Below, piece after piece: positions 11,057-23,412 of a DNA stretch of 64,000 bases. The position numbers and the translations under genes were made by a program. The stretch comes from Amoeboaphelidium protococcarum (Eukaryota > Aphelidiomycota > Aphelidea), in assembly GCA_023515745.1 (NCBI GenBank), contig JALECJ010000020.1:1550001-1614000 (forward strand). The letters run 5' to 3'. Each line of letters opens with the position of its first letter. Position 1 is the stretch's first letter. Under the pieces are notes generated by a model, which worked only from the letters and a program-made list of their open reading frames with translations, had not been told where the DNA came from and searched no databases.

Positions 11057-12469
11057 TCAATCTTCGTCCATTGATTCGCCATCTTCGGAATAATCTTCAC
11101 CGTGATTGTCGTGACTAAACATGAATACTTCTTCATCTTCGTCCATCTCCTCTCCGTCGCCATATCCGTCCATGCCATCATCAAAATACTCAGCGTCGGA
11201 ATCGCCTTCTTCATACAGCTCCTCAAAATCATTGTCGTTATGAACAATCTCCATCTCAATTGGAGGATCAACCGAGACAACATTGTCGCGCTTCTTGATT
11301 AAAGATTTGATAGGTGAGAGGGACTTCTTGTCACTTTCAACAGACGCAACTTTATCCATACCCGAGTTCTTGGATATAATTTCTTGCTTCTGAAATGTTT
11401 AAATCTTTTTCATTGGGCTGAATTGAACCGACTTGCTAGTCTGGAAATTATTGTCCAGCTATTTCAGAGAATCCACTGAACAACATTGACTCAGATCACG
11501 AACCAGCCACGCACCAGCATATGATTTGACAATTGTCTTGCGCTATTGGGATACAGTCTTCTGACTACACATTGTCTAAGTAACTTAATCATATGAAGGC
11601 AAAATCTTCCTCATCACGGACTAAAACTTTTACACGCCTTCATTGGAGTAACTAGCCAGAGCATTAGCAATTTTGTTCACTTGAGCAAAATACTTCTCTT
11701 GATCAAACGAGAACTGCTCTGTAGATGAACATTGAGAGAATATCTCATTTTGCAGTTTCTCAAGCCAAATCTTATCAAACTAAACGTTTCCCAACTTCTT
11801 GGACTACTCGAGAGCGGTTAAAATAACCTCATTCACGTACTACGGAAATACTAATAGATAGTGGTAAAACTCTGATTAGTTCTCCATAACAAACTTTTGC
11901 TGGCTACTTTCAACTGCCTCTTGATAGCAAGCCAAGTAGTAACCAGTCAAATGATACAAAAGACCCCGTGGACATCGCGGAGGATCATCAACATTGAGAA
12001 CCGATGACATCAATACATCCTGATATAGCTCAATACACGCCTCAAACAATGCAGTGTCATGTTCCACCGAGATCAGAAACTCAAACGTGGCAACCATGAC
12101 GCGTTTCACCAAAAGATAAAACTTGTCGAGACGATATTTATCAATTTTCGCCCATTCTCTTGCCATAATAATCCAAAAGCCACGTAGCAATTCCATACAA
12201 ACCACGGCATCATCATCGCCCATCAAGAAAATCAGACTAGCAATACCATTGGCAGCTCTTTCTTGATTAGCAGGCTTATCACACATCCACATGTAATAGA
12301 ACAATCCCTTCTGAATCTTAAGAACGTTCAATCGAAATTGATCATCATCCTACTCATCAATCAGATGGTATAGACTTTTTTGCAATTCTTAAAACGCTTT
12401 ATCGCGTAGAGTAGCATCATTATCGGCCAGCTGCTTGATAATAGAGACCAAAAGCTTAGTATTTCCCAT
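11057..12469 (-). CDS. RRP1: Nucleolar rRNA-processing protein Rrp1 (NNP-1/Nop52)
   Basis: 470 residues; TGA at 11057-11059, ATG at 12469. The N-terminal 200 residues match the Nop52 domain: LADNDATLRDKAF, VLKIQKGLFYYMWMCDKP, FWIIMAREWAKIDKYRLDKFYLLVKRV (given in part) and PRGLLYHLTGYYL. Rrp1 acts in pre-60S ribosome maturation and 27S pre-rRNA processing in the nucleolus. The C-terminal third is charged. It ends in a strongly acidic run of Asp/Glu (FEELYEEGDSDAEYFDDG), common for nucleolar factors. The divergently transcribed neighbour GAR1 is also nucleolar and starts 181 bp away, with an ACGCGT element at about 12575 between them. Confidence 0.92.
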
Positions 12470-12649
12470 GATGTAAAAGGCAGGTCTGATGATAATAATT
12501 GAATTTTGTATAGTATCAACAACTGTATATACAGAGTTGAAAAGGTTGCAAAGAGATTTTTTCACAATTTGAAAACGCGTCAAAAACTCTTCACTTTCTC
12601 TCTTTTCTCATATTTTCATCAAAACCAACAATCTACTACACATCTAAAT

Positions 12650-13213
12650 ATGGCACCATTCAATCGAGGTGGATTTAGAGGTGGACGCGGTGGATAACGC
12701 GGTAATTAATCTTTCTAAACTGGCCCTCCTGATCAAGTGTATGAGATGGGTACGTTCGCTCATGCCACCGAGGGTGAGATGGTGTGCAAGTCGACCAATG
12801 TCAAGATCCCATACTTCAATGCTCCTATATATCTGCAGAACAAGACACAGATTGGCAAGGTTGACGAGATTCTCGGGCCTATCAATGAAGTCTTCTTCAC
12901 CGTGAAGATGGGCGAAGGTATGGTGGCTACATCGTTTTCCGCTGGTGACAAGGTGTATATTGCTGGTGATAAACTGCTGCCTCTCGAGCGATTCCTTCCC
13001 AAGCCAAAGACTGCTACTGCTCGCGTCAAGAAGCCTGCAGGTGGCTTTTCCGGTCGCGGTGGCAGAGGTGGTAGTAGAGGAGGACGCGGTGGTTCATTTG
13101 GCCGTGGTGGAGCTGGTGCTGGTAGAGGTGGACGTGGCTCTCCTAGAGGCGGCTTCCGCGGTGGATCTGGTAGAGGTGGTCGTGGTGGATTCTCATCGCG
13201 TGGTGGTCGTTGA
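12650..13213 (+). CDS. GAR1: H/ACA snoRNP protein Gar1
   Basis: 187 residues. The Gar1 core runs from about residue 20 to 115 and contains [39 protein letters not shown] and [20 protein letters not shown]. It is flanked by an N-terminal RGG patch and a C-terminal domain of about 60 residues made of RGG/GRGG repeats, as in fungal and animal Gar1. It joins dyskerin, Nop10 and Nhp2 in rRNA pseudouridylation. Three TAA codons near the N-terminus encode Gln. The GC-rich Gly/Arg tail makes long but spurious reading frames on the other strand. The 181-bp spacer to divergent RRP1 suggests a shared promoter. Confidence 0.95.
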
Positions 13214-13811
13214 TTTAAATTTGGCCTTATAGATATTTGGTTTGTATTGTTCTTAATTGTCGTTCTTATCATTGAATTACGCATTAATTTTTCCTAATGC
13301 AGGCTCTATCCCCAGGCTGACTTGATGTGTCAGTTTTGGTTAGAAAGGCTTGCTAAATATATATTGGTGTAAACTTGATCGTTTTGAAATGCTTTAACTC
13401 ATATCAGAACACTTAATTGCACCTGATATATACACATCAGAATATGAGTTATTAACCGTTAACCATTTTCCAAGGTTCCTTATTGTTCGCAGTCGCCTAA
13501 CCTTGACATCGCTGAGAATATACGCGTCTATCATTTTAAATTCAGGGGCTCTCTCTCTCTGTTTATCGCTCCGCTGGAGTTCAGTTGGATCGTCTAATCC
13601 ATTCCCGAGTAGAATTCCATGATCAGGGAGGCCTAACAGCTACCCCTCTCGTTAGTTACGGGGATCATCGGGAAACTTTACCGCAATGATGTCGTTAAGG
13701 ATACAATTGTGTTTTCACCCGTGTAGCCAACAAGAAGATAACTTTCTAGTTGATCATCCTAGAAGCACTTACTTCTCTGCACAGTGAGAGATGACAGATT
13801 AATAGAATAAG
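13214..13811. other. Intergenic region with nested inverted repeats
   Basis: 598 bp between GAR1 and the P4-ATPase. A 9-bp inverted repeat AACTCATAT / ATATGAGTT (13396-13404 and 13442-13450) encloses a second pair TATCAG / CTGATA (13402-13407 and 13423-13428). Farther on, ATGATC at 13619-13624 pairs with GATCAT at 13663-13668 around a CCCC/GGGG pair. An ACGCGT lies near 13523. These could fold as an RNA, but I recognise no known class, and no coding region is evident. Confidence 0.45.
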
Positions 13812-16800
13812 ATGAGTCAAATCGCTGGTCCGATCATTGACCACCATTCTGAAGAGGGAGATTTGGTTGAGTTGGGAAATGTCAAGTCGCCAAGGGTCGA
13901 TGGTGATGATGCACAACAACTCTAGCCGCCGTCTTCGCAAGCCAATTCTCACTATGAGGTATATGTCAATTAGCAAGAGAAATTAGCCGAGGCTTCTGTA
14001 GAGTACAAGTATCCCACCAATTATATCCGTACTACCAAGTATACTGCATTGACATTTTTGCCGATCAATTTATTCAATCAAGTAAGATTAGTTTTGACTT
14101 TGCCACTATAATTATTATCATTCATCATGTATTGTACATTCCCTGATTGTCTGTGTAGTTTCGCCGTTTCTATAATATCTACTTTCTATTCGCTGCAGTA
14201 TTTGCCTTCTATCCTAATGCTTCTGCCATATCACCAGCCACTCAGATCACTCCGCTGCTATTCATCTTGATCGTCACCATGATCAAGGATGGTATCGAGG
14301 ATTATCTGCGCTATAGATCAGACGCGAAGGCCAACAATCTTCCGGCTGAAGTGATACGTAATGGACTGCGGCTGGAGTGTTTGAGTAAAGATATAGTGCC
14401 CGGCGATATAGTATTGGTGAAGAAGAATGAAGTATTCCCCGCTGACCTTATACTCCTAAGCACATCTTTCAGTGATGGAACTTGCTTCATTGAGACGGCT
14501 CAGCTGGATGGTGAGACGAATTTGAAGCGAAAATCTGCTCTTGGTGATTTGGCTGATCTGGTATCGGCTGATCACTTGAAGGACTTTAAATGTCATATTG
14601 AATGTGAGACACCTAATAATCGTATGAACCAGTTTGAAGGTCGTATAGTTGTGGAGGAGAGCGGTGCTTCTCAAAAGAAGACGTATCCACTTTCGATTTA
14701 CTAGATGCTTTTGCGTGGTGCAGAGTTGAGAAATACTGACTTTATCTATGGAATCTGTGTGTATGCCGGAGTTGATACCAAGATAATCAAGAACTTGTAA
14801 AAGACTTCGCTCAAGTTTTCCACCATGTAATCTAAGCTGAATCTTTTGTTGATTGGCACCTTTATCTATAATGCTATCATATTGATAGTTAGTGTGATTT
14901 ACGGATCGTTATGGGCTAATTAGAACATTGATCCCTTGAAAGCGTGGTATGTTTGGAATGGTGTTGATGCTTCTACCACCTCTGGGCTTCAAGCCATGAC
15001 ATACTATATTCTGTATACATACGTGATTCCTATATCTCTGTTCATTTCCATGGAGATTGTACGTGTATTCCAAGCTTACTTTATCATTAAGGATGAGTAG
15101 ATGACTCTACCTGTTCCGGGCTAGAAAGATCCTTCCAAGCTTGTATCTGTAGTTGTCAAGAATAGTAATTTGAATGAAGAGCTGGGCTCGATCGATTACA
15201 TTTTCAGTGATAAGACTGGTACTCTCACTTAGAATCTGATGAAGTTGTCTCAATGGTACGTTGGCTCACAGTTATATGATGAAATGCACTAGCCTGGATC
15301 TGTTTTGAAAGATTATTAGACTAGACCGTCCGACTAAAACATGCTCATGTTCCTGAGATTGATTGCTCTATGTCACTCTGCTATACCGACGAAAGATGAA
15401 GTAAGCGGTAAAATTATATATGAATCTGAAAGTCCTGATGAAACTGCATTGCTAGAGTCTATGAGGGACAATGGTGTCGTGGTATTGGATAGAAGTAAAG
15501 GCGGGATTAGAATCTCTATTGATGGTCGCGAAGAGTCTTACGAAATTTTGGAAGTTGTCGAATTCAATTCTGATCGTAAGCGAATGTCTGTGCTGCTTCG
15601 TATAGACGGACGTGTGTGTTTGTTATGTAAAGGTGCAGACTCTGTTATACTTGACCGCCGCAATAGAGATCAGTCCAAGGATTACATTGCTGATGTGGAG
15701 TAAAAGTTGAAGTCTTTCTCTTTACAGGGCCTGAGAACCTTAGTTTATGCCTATCGATTCTTGTCTGAAGATGAATACTTGAAATTTAGCGCCCAGTATT
15801 AGGAAGCCAGTACGTAGTTGCAAAACCGCGAAAAGTCAATGATGCAAGTAGCAGAGCTGATTGAACGCAACATGGACGTTATAGCGTGCAGTGCTATTGA
15901 AGACAAGTTGCAGGATAATGTGCCGGAGACTATTGATTTTCTCCTTCAGTCTGGTATCAAGGTGTGGGTGCTCACCGGCGACAAGACCGAGACTGCGATA
16001 AAGATTGCAATTTCGTGTAAATTATTCAACGCCGAAACCCAGATACATATTCTAGAGTCCAAGACTGAGGACGACTGTAGGAAGCGTCTCAGTGAAGCAC
16101 TTGGTAAGATCACTTCTGCAGATGGTTAGACTATTGTTCACGGCCTTGCAATTAATGGAGAATGCCTCAGGATTGCATTAGAGTCGTGTCCGAACGAGTT
16201 TCTTGAAGTGGCCACCAAGTGTCACTCTGTGTTGTGTACCAGAGTGTCTCCTCTGCAAAAATCCTTAGTGGTTAAATTGGTTCGCGATAACATGAAGAAG
16301 ATAACATTGGCTGTCGGTGATGGTGCTAATGATGTCAGTATGATCCAGAGTGCACATGTCGGTGTTGGTATTGTGGGGATGGAAGGTGCACAGGCTGTGC
16401 GCGCCAGTGATTTTGCAATCCCACAGTTTTAGTGTCTGAAGAGACTTATCACTGTTCATGGTAGATACAATCATTACAGATTGTCGTAGATTATCTACTT
16501 TTCACTATTCAAGAATCTTGGATTTATCACAGTCTGCTTCTGGTTTGGAATATACAGTGGTTGGTCTGGTTTGCAGATCTATCAAGAGACATTTCTCTCC
16601 TTATATAATGTGATTTTCACATCTTTACCACCCATTGCTATGGCCACGTTTGAGAAGGATATTGGTGAGAGAATTTTGAATGAATATCCATAATTGTATG
16701 CGACGTACAGATAACGGCCGTTCATGTCGACAAGAAGAGTAGTTGAATACCTGATACTCCCATTCTGGCATTCGGTAGTTGTCATGTTTGGTCTAGTGCT

Positions 16801-17227
16801 GGCACTTGGAGATGGGACCATCAGCCCGAGCGGTCTCGCCGGATCCGGGTACTGGCAGTAGGCCTGGATGGCATCTTCTGTGATTATGCTTATTGTGATG
16901 CTAAAAGCGTTTTTGGTGACGAGGCACATTGTAAGTCCGTTTGTGGCCAGTGTCGGTGTGAGTATGTTGGTATATATCGTGTTCATGTACCTGGCCGAAG
17001 CTATCGGTCTACCATCTTTCCCCGGCTCAGCTAATGAAGTAAACACAAACATTGTCTACTACCTCTTCCTGCTGATCATAGTACTCACTGCTCTTCTACC
17101 CGACTATCTGTGGAGTTTCCTGTCCACCAACTATTTCCCGCGTGATGTGGACATTCTCCGTCAAGAGCAGTCCATGCAGAAGGCACAGAGAAGGAGAACT
17201 AAAGTGACACCCCTCGCAGAAGCTTGA
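13812..17227 (+). CDS. P4-ATPase phospholipid flippase (Drs2/ATP8A type)
   Basis: 1112 residues from two exons (13812-14081, 14159-17227) with a 77-nt intron (GTAAG...TGTAG). Family landmarks in order: [21 protein letters not shown], the actuator DGET motif, the flippase signature [15 protein letters not shown], and phosphorylation motif DKTGTLTQ with Asp441, its Gln being a TAG codon. Further on are the nucleotide-domain segments [10 protein letters not shown] and [21 protein letters not shown], and the hinge [20 protein letters not shown]. The last third holds about six membrane segments, as expected for a ten-TM pump. P4 pumps move phosphatidylserine or phosphatidylethanolamine to the cytosolic leaflet of Golgi, endosome or plasma membrane, usually with a Cdc50 subunit, which is not seen here. 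Catalytic residues look intact. Confidence 0.95.
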
Positions 17228-17416
17228 TATGTGCAAGAATAAATGAAATTTATAATTTATACTTTATTTTCGTTATGTTTGTGTTATCTTATTATAATTG
17301 ACGCGCCATTTAGTGATTTTAACAATGTTCCAACATATTTCATATATTCAGGCTTGATCTCTATAGTGTGCCTTCGCCTTGAGCTGAAGTCTCCTCTTTT
17401 AAAGCTCTAAATCGCA

Positions 17417-18175
<759 letters not shown>

Positions 18176-18567
18176 CTATTACATTGTTCAACTTTATTAC
18201 ATTCTCGTTTATGCTAATCTTGATTATTACTACTTCGTTTGATTCAATGAGCTGTTCTCTAAGGACACTGTACAAGTGTTTCACTCAATTCTCTTCAATC
18301 AGTTGTACGTGGAGTGTCAGTTAGTGTCAATCCACTGTAATTACGGCAGACGCGCGCAGGTCAGCAACTCAATTGGCCCCCTCTGAGCGCGCATCAGGGA
18401 CATTTGGCTCTGACGGCAACAGTCGCTCAGTTACCGCGTTGAAGTTGAGTTGCTCTCCTTGAATCTAAATTAGAGCCACGCAGGTCGGCTTTAATTGTTT
18501 CTTCTCGCTTGCAATTCTTTTACATTTTCACTTTCACATCAGTGTATTAGACGTTTAATTGGAGAAA
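18176..18567. other. Intergenic region with GC-rich inverted repeat
   Basis: 392 bp between two co-directional genes. A perfect 10-bp inverted repeat, AGCAACTCAA at 18363-18372 and TTGAGTTGCT at 18445-18454, encloses 72 bp that is clearly more GC-rich than its surroundings. The block also contains two near-identical copies of a CGCAGGTC word, near 18355 and 18480. It could be a small structured RNA or a promoter architecture for the next gene. Confidence 0.45.
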
Positions 18568-20214
18568 ATGGTGGACTAGAGTTAGGTGAATAATCTCACT
18601 CTATTGTCTAGTAATTTGACTGAGCTTTCTCTGGAATAATTGCAGTCGGATGAAGTTTTAAAGTCCATTGGGAGTATTGCAGATGAGATTAAACTCATGG
18701 CGTAGATGCATTATGATGATGCTGTGGACTTTTAATGTGATGAAGGTGCGCCTGATTAGCAGATGCTGGACGTTCTATTAAACTGTCATCTACGAGCAAT
18801 GAAAGAGTATTCCAAGAACTAGGCTGGAGTGCAGGCAATTTTGGAGGAGAGTCTCCGCGGTCTTGTCAATGCGTGTTCCATCATTGAGGAAGGCCGTCTT
18901 GTCTCTCAGGTTAAGCCTCTCTTGAAATAGTTCAATTATGTCAATCTGCTGAAGAATGATGCTCTTTGGAAGTTTGCTATCACCTTCCTGTTTAATCTAT
19001 TGACTAGAAATTGTCAGTAGGAAGATTTGACTCTATTGATTGAGTAATACGGTCTAATAGACGTTGTGTTGTAATGGTTAAACGCTGCGGATAATGTTGA
19101 GAAACTGCAGTGGATCAATCAACTCACACCTCTCATTATAGAAGATGTTCAGGTGTAGAAGCAATTGCTTCAATCAGATTTCCTTAGTGTTATTGTTAAC
19201 GCGCTGTAGAAGGACACGCTTAGTGATCAGGTACGGTTGGAGTTGTGTAATGTTTTGGTGGAGTGTAGCAAACAAGAGATGGTGCAAGTGAATTTATATG
19301 GTAAAGGATACATTAAACAGTTGAATTCATTCTTGGTTGATGTACCATATCTTGAACTGTAATTGAAGACTTAGATTTGTAAGGTATTCACACTCGTCTC
19401 TGGTAATGATGTGCTGATTGAAAAGTTGTATCAAGAGGGATTTGCTTAGAGTTGGTTGACATTAGCTTCTAATTGTCCGTCTCTACCACAATCCTTCCTC
19501 CTACTTGCCATTGGTAACATTTGTAGAAAGGCGTCGATTTGCACTGATTTGGTTAGAAATTCATCCATAATGACTTTGGTTGTCCAGTCTATTGTGAGTG
19601 ATGACTTCAACTTGAAAAGCTCCGCCTTGTCCGTATTGAAGAATCTTGCGGTGACTGCAGATATACGTAAAGAGCTGGCAGAGTATGATGATATGAAAAT
19701 GAATTTGACCACTCTTCTGGACAATCCCACCAGCGTAGTGTAAACTCAAGTTTTGGTCATTATAAAGTTGTTGTCCTCAAATGGCGACTTATTAACACTT
19801 TGCTCTGATATCAATCTCATCAAGAAGATCCTCTCCTTGTCCGTTAATAGTGACGAAGATTCCGTGAAATATGAAGGTATCCGTATTGTGGGCAGGCTTC
19901 TTACTAACGGCACCCGTGATAGTGTTCGCTAGCTGTGTGAAGGAATCACGTCCGATTCAGAGATTATGGCACTGTGGGAGTAGGCGGTGACTATTCTGGT
20001 AAAGAGCAAATACGAAATTTTGAGATAGGAAGGACTGCTGAGCTTATCCAAGTTTATTGAGACTTGTCGCGGCGAGAGCTTAAGTTTTACATTTGGACAA
20101 GATTAGTAAGCTCAGACTTCTCTTGGAGATACTCTATAAGATTTAGCATAGAATGATCCTAAAGACTCTACTAAAGTTCTTGCCCAATTCTGCAGCGAAA
20201 ATATAGTATAGTGA
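18568..20214 (+). CDS. Armadillo-repeat protein, SmgGDS (RAP1GDS1)-like
   Basis: 548 residues, all-helical in character with a run of Leu-rich armadillo-type repeats. The closest wording I can place is to RAP1GDS1 (SmgGDS): SFLLLAIGNICRKASICTDL and LKSSALSVLKNLAVTADIRK match the repeated ANFARND/ALRNLAIP helices. SmgGDS chaperones and activates prenylated small GTPases with a polybasic tail. The length is close to animal SmgGDS (about 560-600). No signal or membrane segment. The alternative is another ARM-repeat scaffold such as an importin-alpha relative, but the importin nuclear-localisation-signal (NLS)-binding Trp-Asn arrays are not apparent. Confidence 0.65.
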
Positions 20215-20383
20215 TTCTCTTACGTGTATGAATAAATACTGGGCTATAATTTGCTTGTATCATGGACTATATTTAATTACTTTGAATACTTAGGTTCTAT
20301 CATGTTTAATTTTTCCTATTAGTGCCAAGGAGAGCCGCTGTCAGTTTCCTTTTCCACATAACAGCATAACAAGCTAGAGAAAA

Positions 20384-21796
20384 ATGCTTAAATTTAAACG
20401 CGGTGTAAGACGGCTGAATTTGTAAATACATGAAGCATCAGCGGCGAATAGATTAGCACCTTTGCCTTAAGCTTTTAGTGCTAGGCCGCAGTAGTATCAT
20501 ATAGGTGAATATGAGCAAACACAGCGATCAATATCAATGATCAAAGCAACGCCGATTGATGTTCTGATAGAGACAATGAAGGGATATGATGAGATATCAA
20601 TGAAGACACAGGTTGATAAGATTAGTATCCTAGGATATATTGGTATAAATAATGTTGACTAGATTTAATAGCTTTAGATGGAATAATTGAAGGAGATACT
20701 GCGAGTGGGTAAGATATCTCAATAAATCTACGCTGATCTAGACGTGGATGAATTACGCGCCGCTGTTAGAAATCTTATGCTGGGCATCGTTGAGAAAATG
20801 TCCAATAAAGAATTTACTCATTACATGTCAGAGATCAATTGGGCTACGTTTGGCAATAATTGGGAATAGAATAAGGAAGCTTTACGCGTCTACGTTCAGT
20901 ATCCACAATGCCAACTGTTTAACGTCACCAAGTACAAGGGCGTGGTCTTTGGTGGTCACTTGCGCACATCTAATCTCGAGTTGTCCGAAATGGAATTTAT
21001 ACCTAATATTGTGGTACGTAAAGTGATGACTTACAATTAGTTAAAGAGCGCATTAACACAGCGATATCAATCGGTACAAGGTGATCGATAGGCACTGGTT
21101 GATAGATTGCTAGCCTTTCAAGAATTTGTAATGTTACGCGCATTTGAACGGTATGATGCGCGGCTATTCTTGAGTAAGATCTATTGGAATGTTCACAAAG
21201 ACATTATGAACACTGATAGTCTGAGGAAGCGCTGTGTATAGTACCTACACTTTCCGTATTGTTAGAATTGGATGAGGCGATCACTGCATAATGAATCATA
21301 CACCATGTCATGGTCTGAAGAATAAGATGAAGTTTTAAGAAAGTGCTATAAGAGTGCGGTCGAGCTGTATAAGCATCACAGAAATTGGTTCGATTTGTCT
21401 CAAGATCAACAAGTTGGGCCATTCTCACCTACTTAATCGTCGTCGCCGTCGTCTTTTATGGCTACCAGTTTAACTCCATTTTATAATTCTGATCTAATTC
21501 GTGAGGCCGTCAATTAGTACCTGCCTTCCCATGTGCGAGTGGCGAGATCTCATATCTTGTACTTTGCACCGCGGTTTGCATTCGATGGATAGACGCGATT
21601 GTGGTCTATCGCTGATGAGGTGTTGTGGAGAGCCAGGTAGCCAGACTTTTGGCTTCTCGTCTCGGGGATTGCGCGCTATAATTATCAAGTGAAGAAGACT
21701 GCTGATCAATGTATGACTCGATATAATGATCTGCAGAGGCGCAATACTGCAGGTCAGGCGAATAATTCGTCTTTTTTATTCTCTTCTGAATCGTGA
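20384..21796 (+). CDS. Unrecognised protein with SAP-like and SANT/Myb-like segments
   Basis: 470 residues with frequent TAA/TAG codons. I cannot name the family. The N-terminus is basic (MLKFKRGVRRLNL). Around residues 220-250 the segment MTYNQLKSALTQRYQ...GDRQALVDRLLAFQ resembles a SAP motif, the DNA-binding helix-extended-loop-helix. Two later Trp-spaced blocks, SYTMSWSEEQDEVLRKCYK and TRLWSIADEVLWRARQ...RYNYQVKKTADQCMTRYNDL, resemble SANT/Myb helices with the third helix ending in RY. A Ser-rich linker lies between them. This suggests a chromatin or DNA-binding role by inference only. The start is the first ATG; the following gene starts about 130 bp downstream on the same strand. Confidence 0.6.
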
Positions 21797-21927
21797 AAAC
21801 TAACTAATGCTGTTGATGTATATTTCCCCTTACTTTTTTTCAATTATATTAGTTTTGCCTACTTAAACTTTATTCTCTCTAGTCTACACCGCGTGAAAAG
21901 TTTAAATTAATCAATCAAGAATTTAAA

Positions 21928-22530
21928 ATGCCTTTCAAAATGTCTGACGTATAGCGAAAAGGCAGACGGGTAAGGAGAATTAAGAAGACGGATGACATTA
22001 TTGAGCTTAAGGATCAGGATCTTAAATTAGCATCAGACACGGCAGGTAAAAGCTCTGGTGGTCACGAAATATCAGCGCGCCTGGGGTAGAAGCGCAAGAT
22101 TGATAATCTGTTTACCTCGCTGTTATAGTAGTAGCAGTAGCTATAACATTAAGATTAAAAATACACTAGTAAGGATAATCGCAAAGTTGATAACGCAGGA
22201 AATAGAGTAACATCAATGCGATAACATCAGCAATAGAAAAAGTAGACTAGAAATGATCCACTGTCAATTGACTCTGTTAGTCGAGCTGTCAACATTGCCA
22301 AGTCTGAATTCCAACGACAGTAAGATAGTGCTACACTGGCGCGATAGAAAGATGAGGAGTTGGCTGACTTGAAGCGTTAGAATGAAGAATATGAAAGGCT
22401 AAAGGCTTAGAGAGCGGCACTTTTAGATGGTATGAAGTCTAAGAAGCAGAAGCGTAAGCGGGATAAGCGCAAGTTGGCAAGTTAACACGACGAACAACCT
22501 GATATTCCCGTGACTTAAGGTGATGAATGA
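21928..22530 (+). CDS. Basic coiled-coil protein, unrecognised
   Basis: 200 residues, rich in Lys, Arg and Gln. Most Gln are TAG/TAA, including a run of five after LFTSLL. The N-terminus is highly basic (RKGRRVRRIKKTDD). Residues 120-185 form a probable coiled coil (EFQRQQDSATLARQKDEELA, then LKRQNEEYERLKAQRAALL) and end in KSKKQKRKRDKRKL. The composition resembles small nucleolar ribosome-biogenesis or splicing factors, but I see no diagnostic motif. A second ATG lies four codons downstream. Confidence 0.6.
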
Positions 22531-23158
22531 ACTTTATATGATATCAGAGGGTTGTTTGATTAAATACAGTCAATGATTTGAATAGAAGAGTATTTGTACC
22601 GCTAATGATAATGATTTGAGTTGTTGCGCTTAACAGTATTGATTGACACCCATGGCCGCTGATCAATGGATAACTATCTAAGTTAAGCGAGCTGCCTAGT
22701 GAATTCTATATAACATTAGGCTATTATTAAGTGGTACCTTTTTAACTTTTATGATTGTTAGGATTTTGGCTAAACTGAGGATTTTCATTATGGAATTCTG
22801 GAAGATCTAAATAAAACAAGGACACCAATCAGACACTTGCTCCGTTGGCATTTGGATGGCATATTTAGAACGTTGTAATTTGAACGTTGCAACCGACGAC
22901 AACCTCGCATTGCACACTTTCACTCTCTTCCTCACTTCTCATCATTGCGCATTAATTGAAATTAAGGTAAGCATTTAAATGTTGTACATCTCACTCATTC
23001 ATTCATTGCTATTGACATACATTTACGCGTGCGTGTAGTGATTACTTGCAACAGCTAATCTCTTAATCACATCAACTCTTCCGCTATCTCTGCCGTCGTT
23101 GTTAAATTCTGCTTTAATAACTGCCATCTCTCTCTCTCTCTCTGTGTTCAGTAGTATA
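22531..23158. other. Intergenic region upstream of the secreted Asp-rich protein
   Basis: 628 bp. An open frame of 84 codons at 22790-23041 has no recognisable content. A GTAAGC at 22967 followed by a pyrimidine-rich stretch and AG near 23150 could be a 5' UTR intron of the next gene. A (TC)n run lies at about 23125-23145, just before the start codon. An ACGCGT occurs near 23022. Confidence 0.4.
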
Positions 23159-23357
23159 ATGAAGGTATCAACTATCAATATTGCGGTTGCCGCTTGTCTG
23201 CTCTTATCTCTATCTGTCATTGCACCACCGACAACTCACGGTGCAGCTGTTGAACTTTACCGTCGCGACAATGGCAAGGGTGTTGGTCACAGTAACGGAA
23301 ATCCTGGTCGTGGTCACGATAGTCATGGCAAAGGCAAAGGTAAAGGTCACGATAAGC

Positions 23358-23412
<55 letters not shown>

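Noticed and set aside
13746-13976. Minus-strand frame over the P4-ATPase 5' end
   Set aside because: Antisense to the first exon, whose + strand reading matches the flippase N-terminus.
22790-23041. 84-codon frame upstream of the secreted protein
   Set aside because: No recognisable content; with only TGA as stop, frames of this length are expected by chance. It may be part of a 5' UTR.
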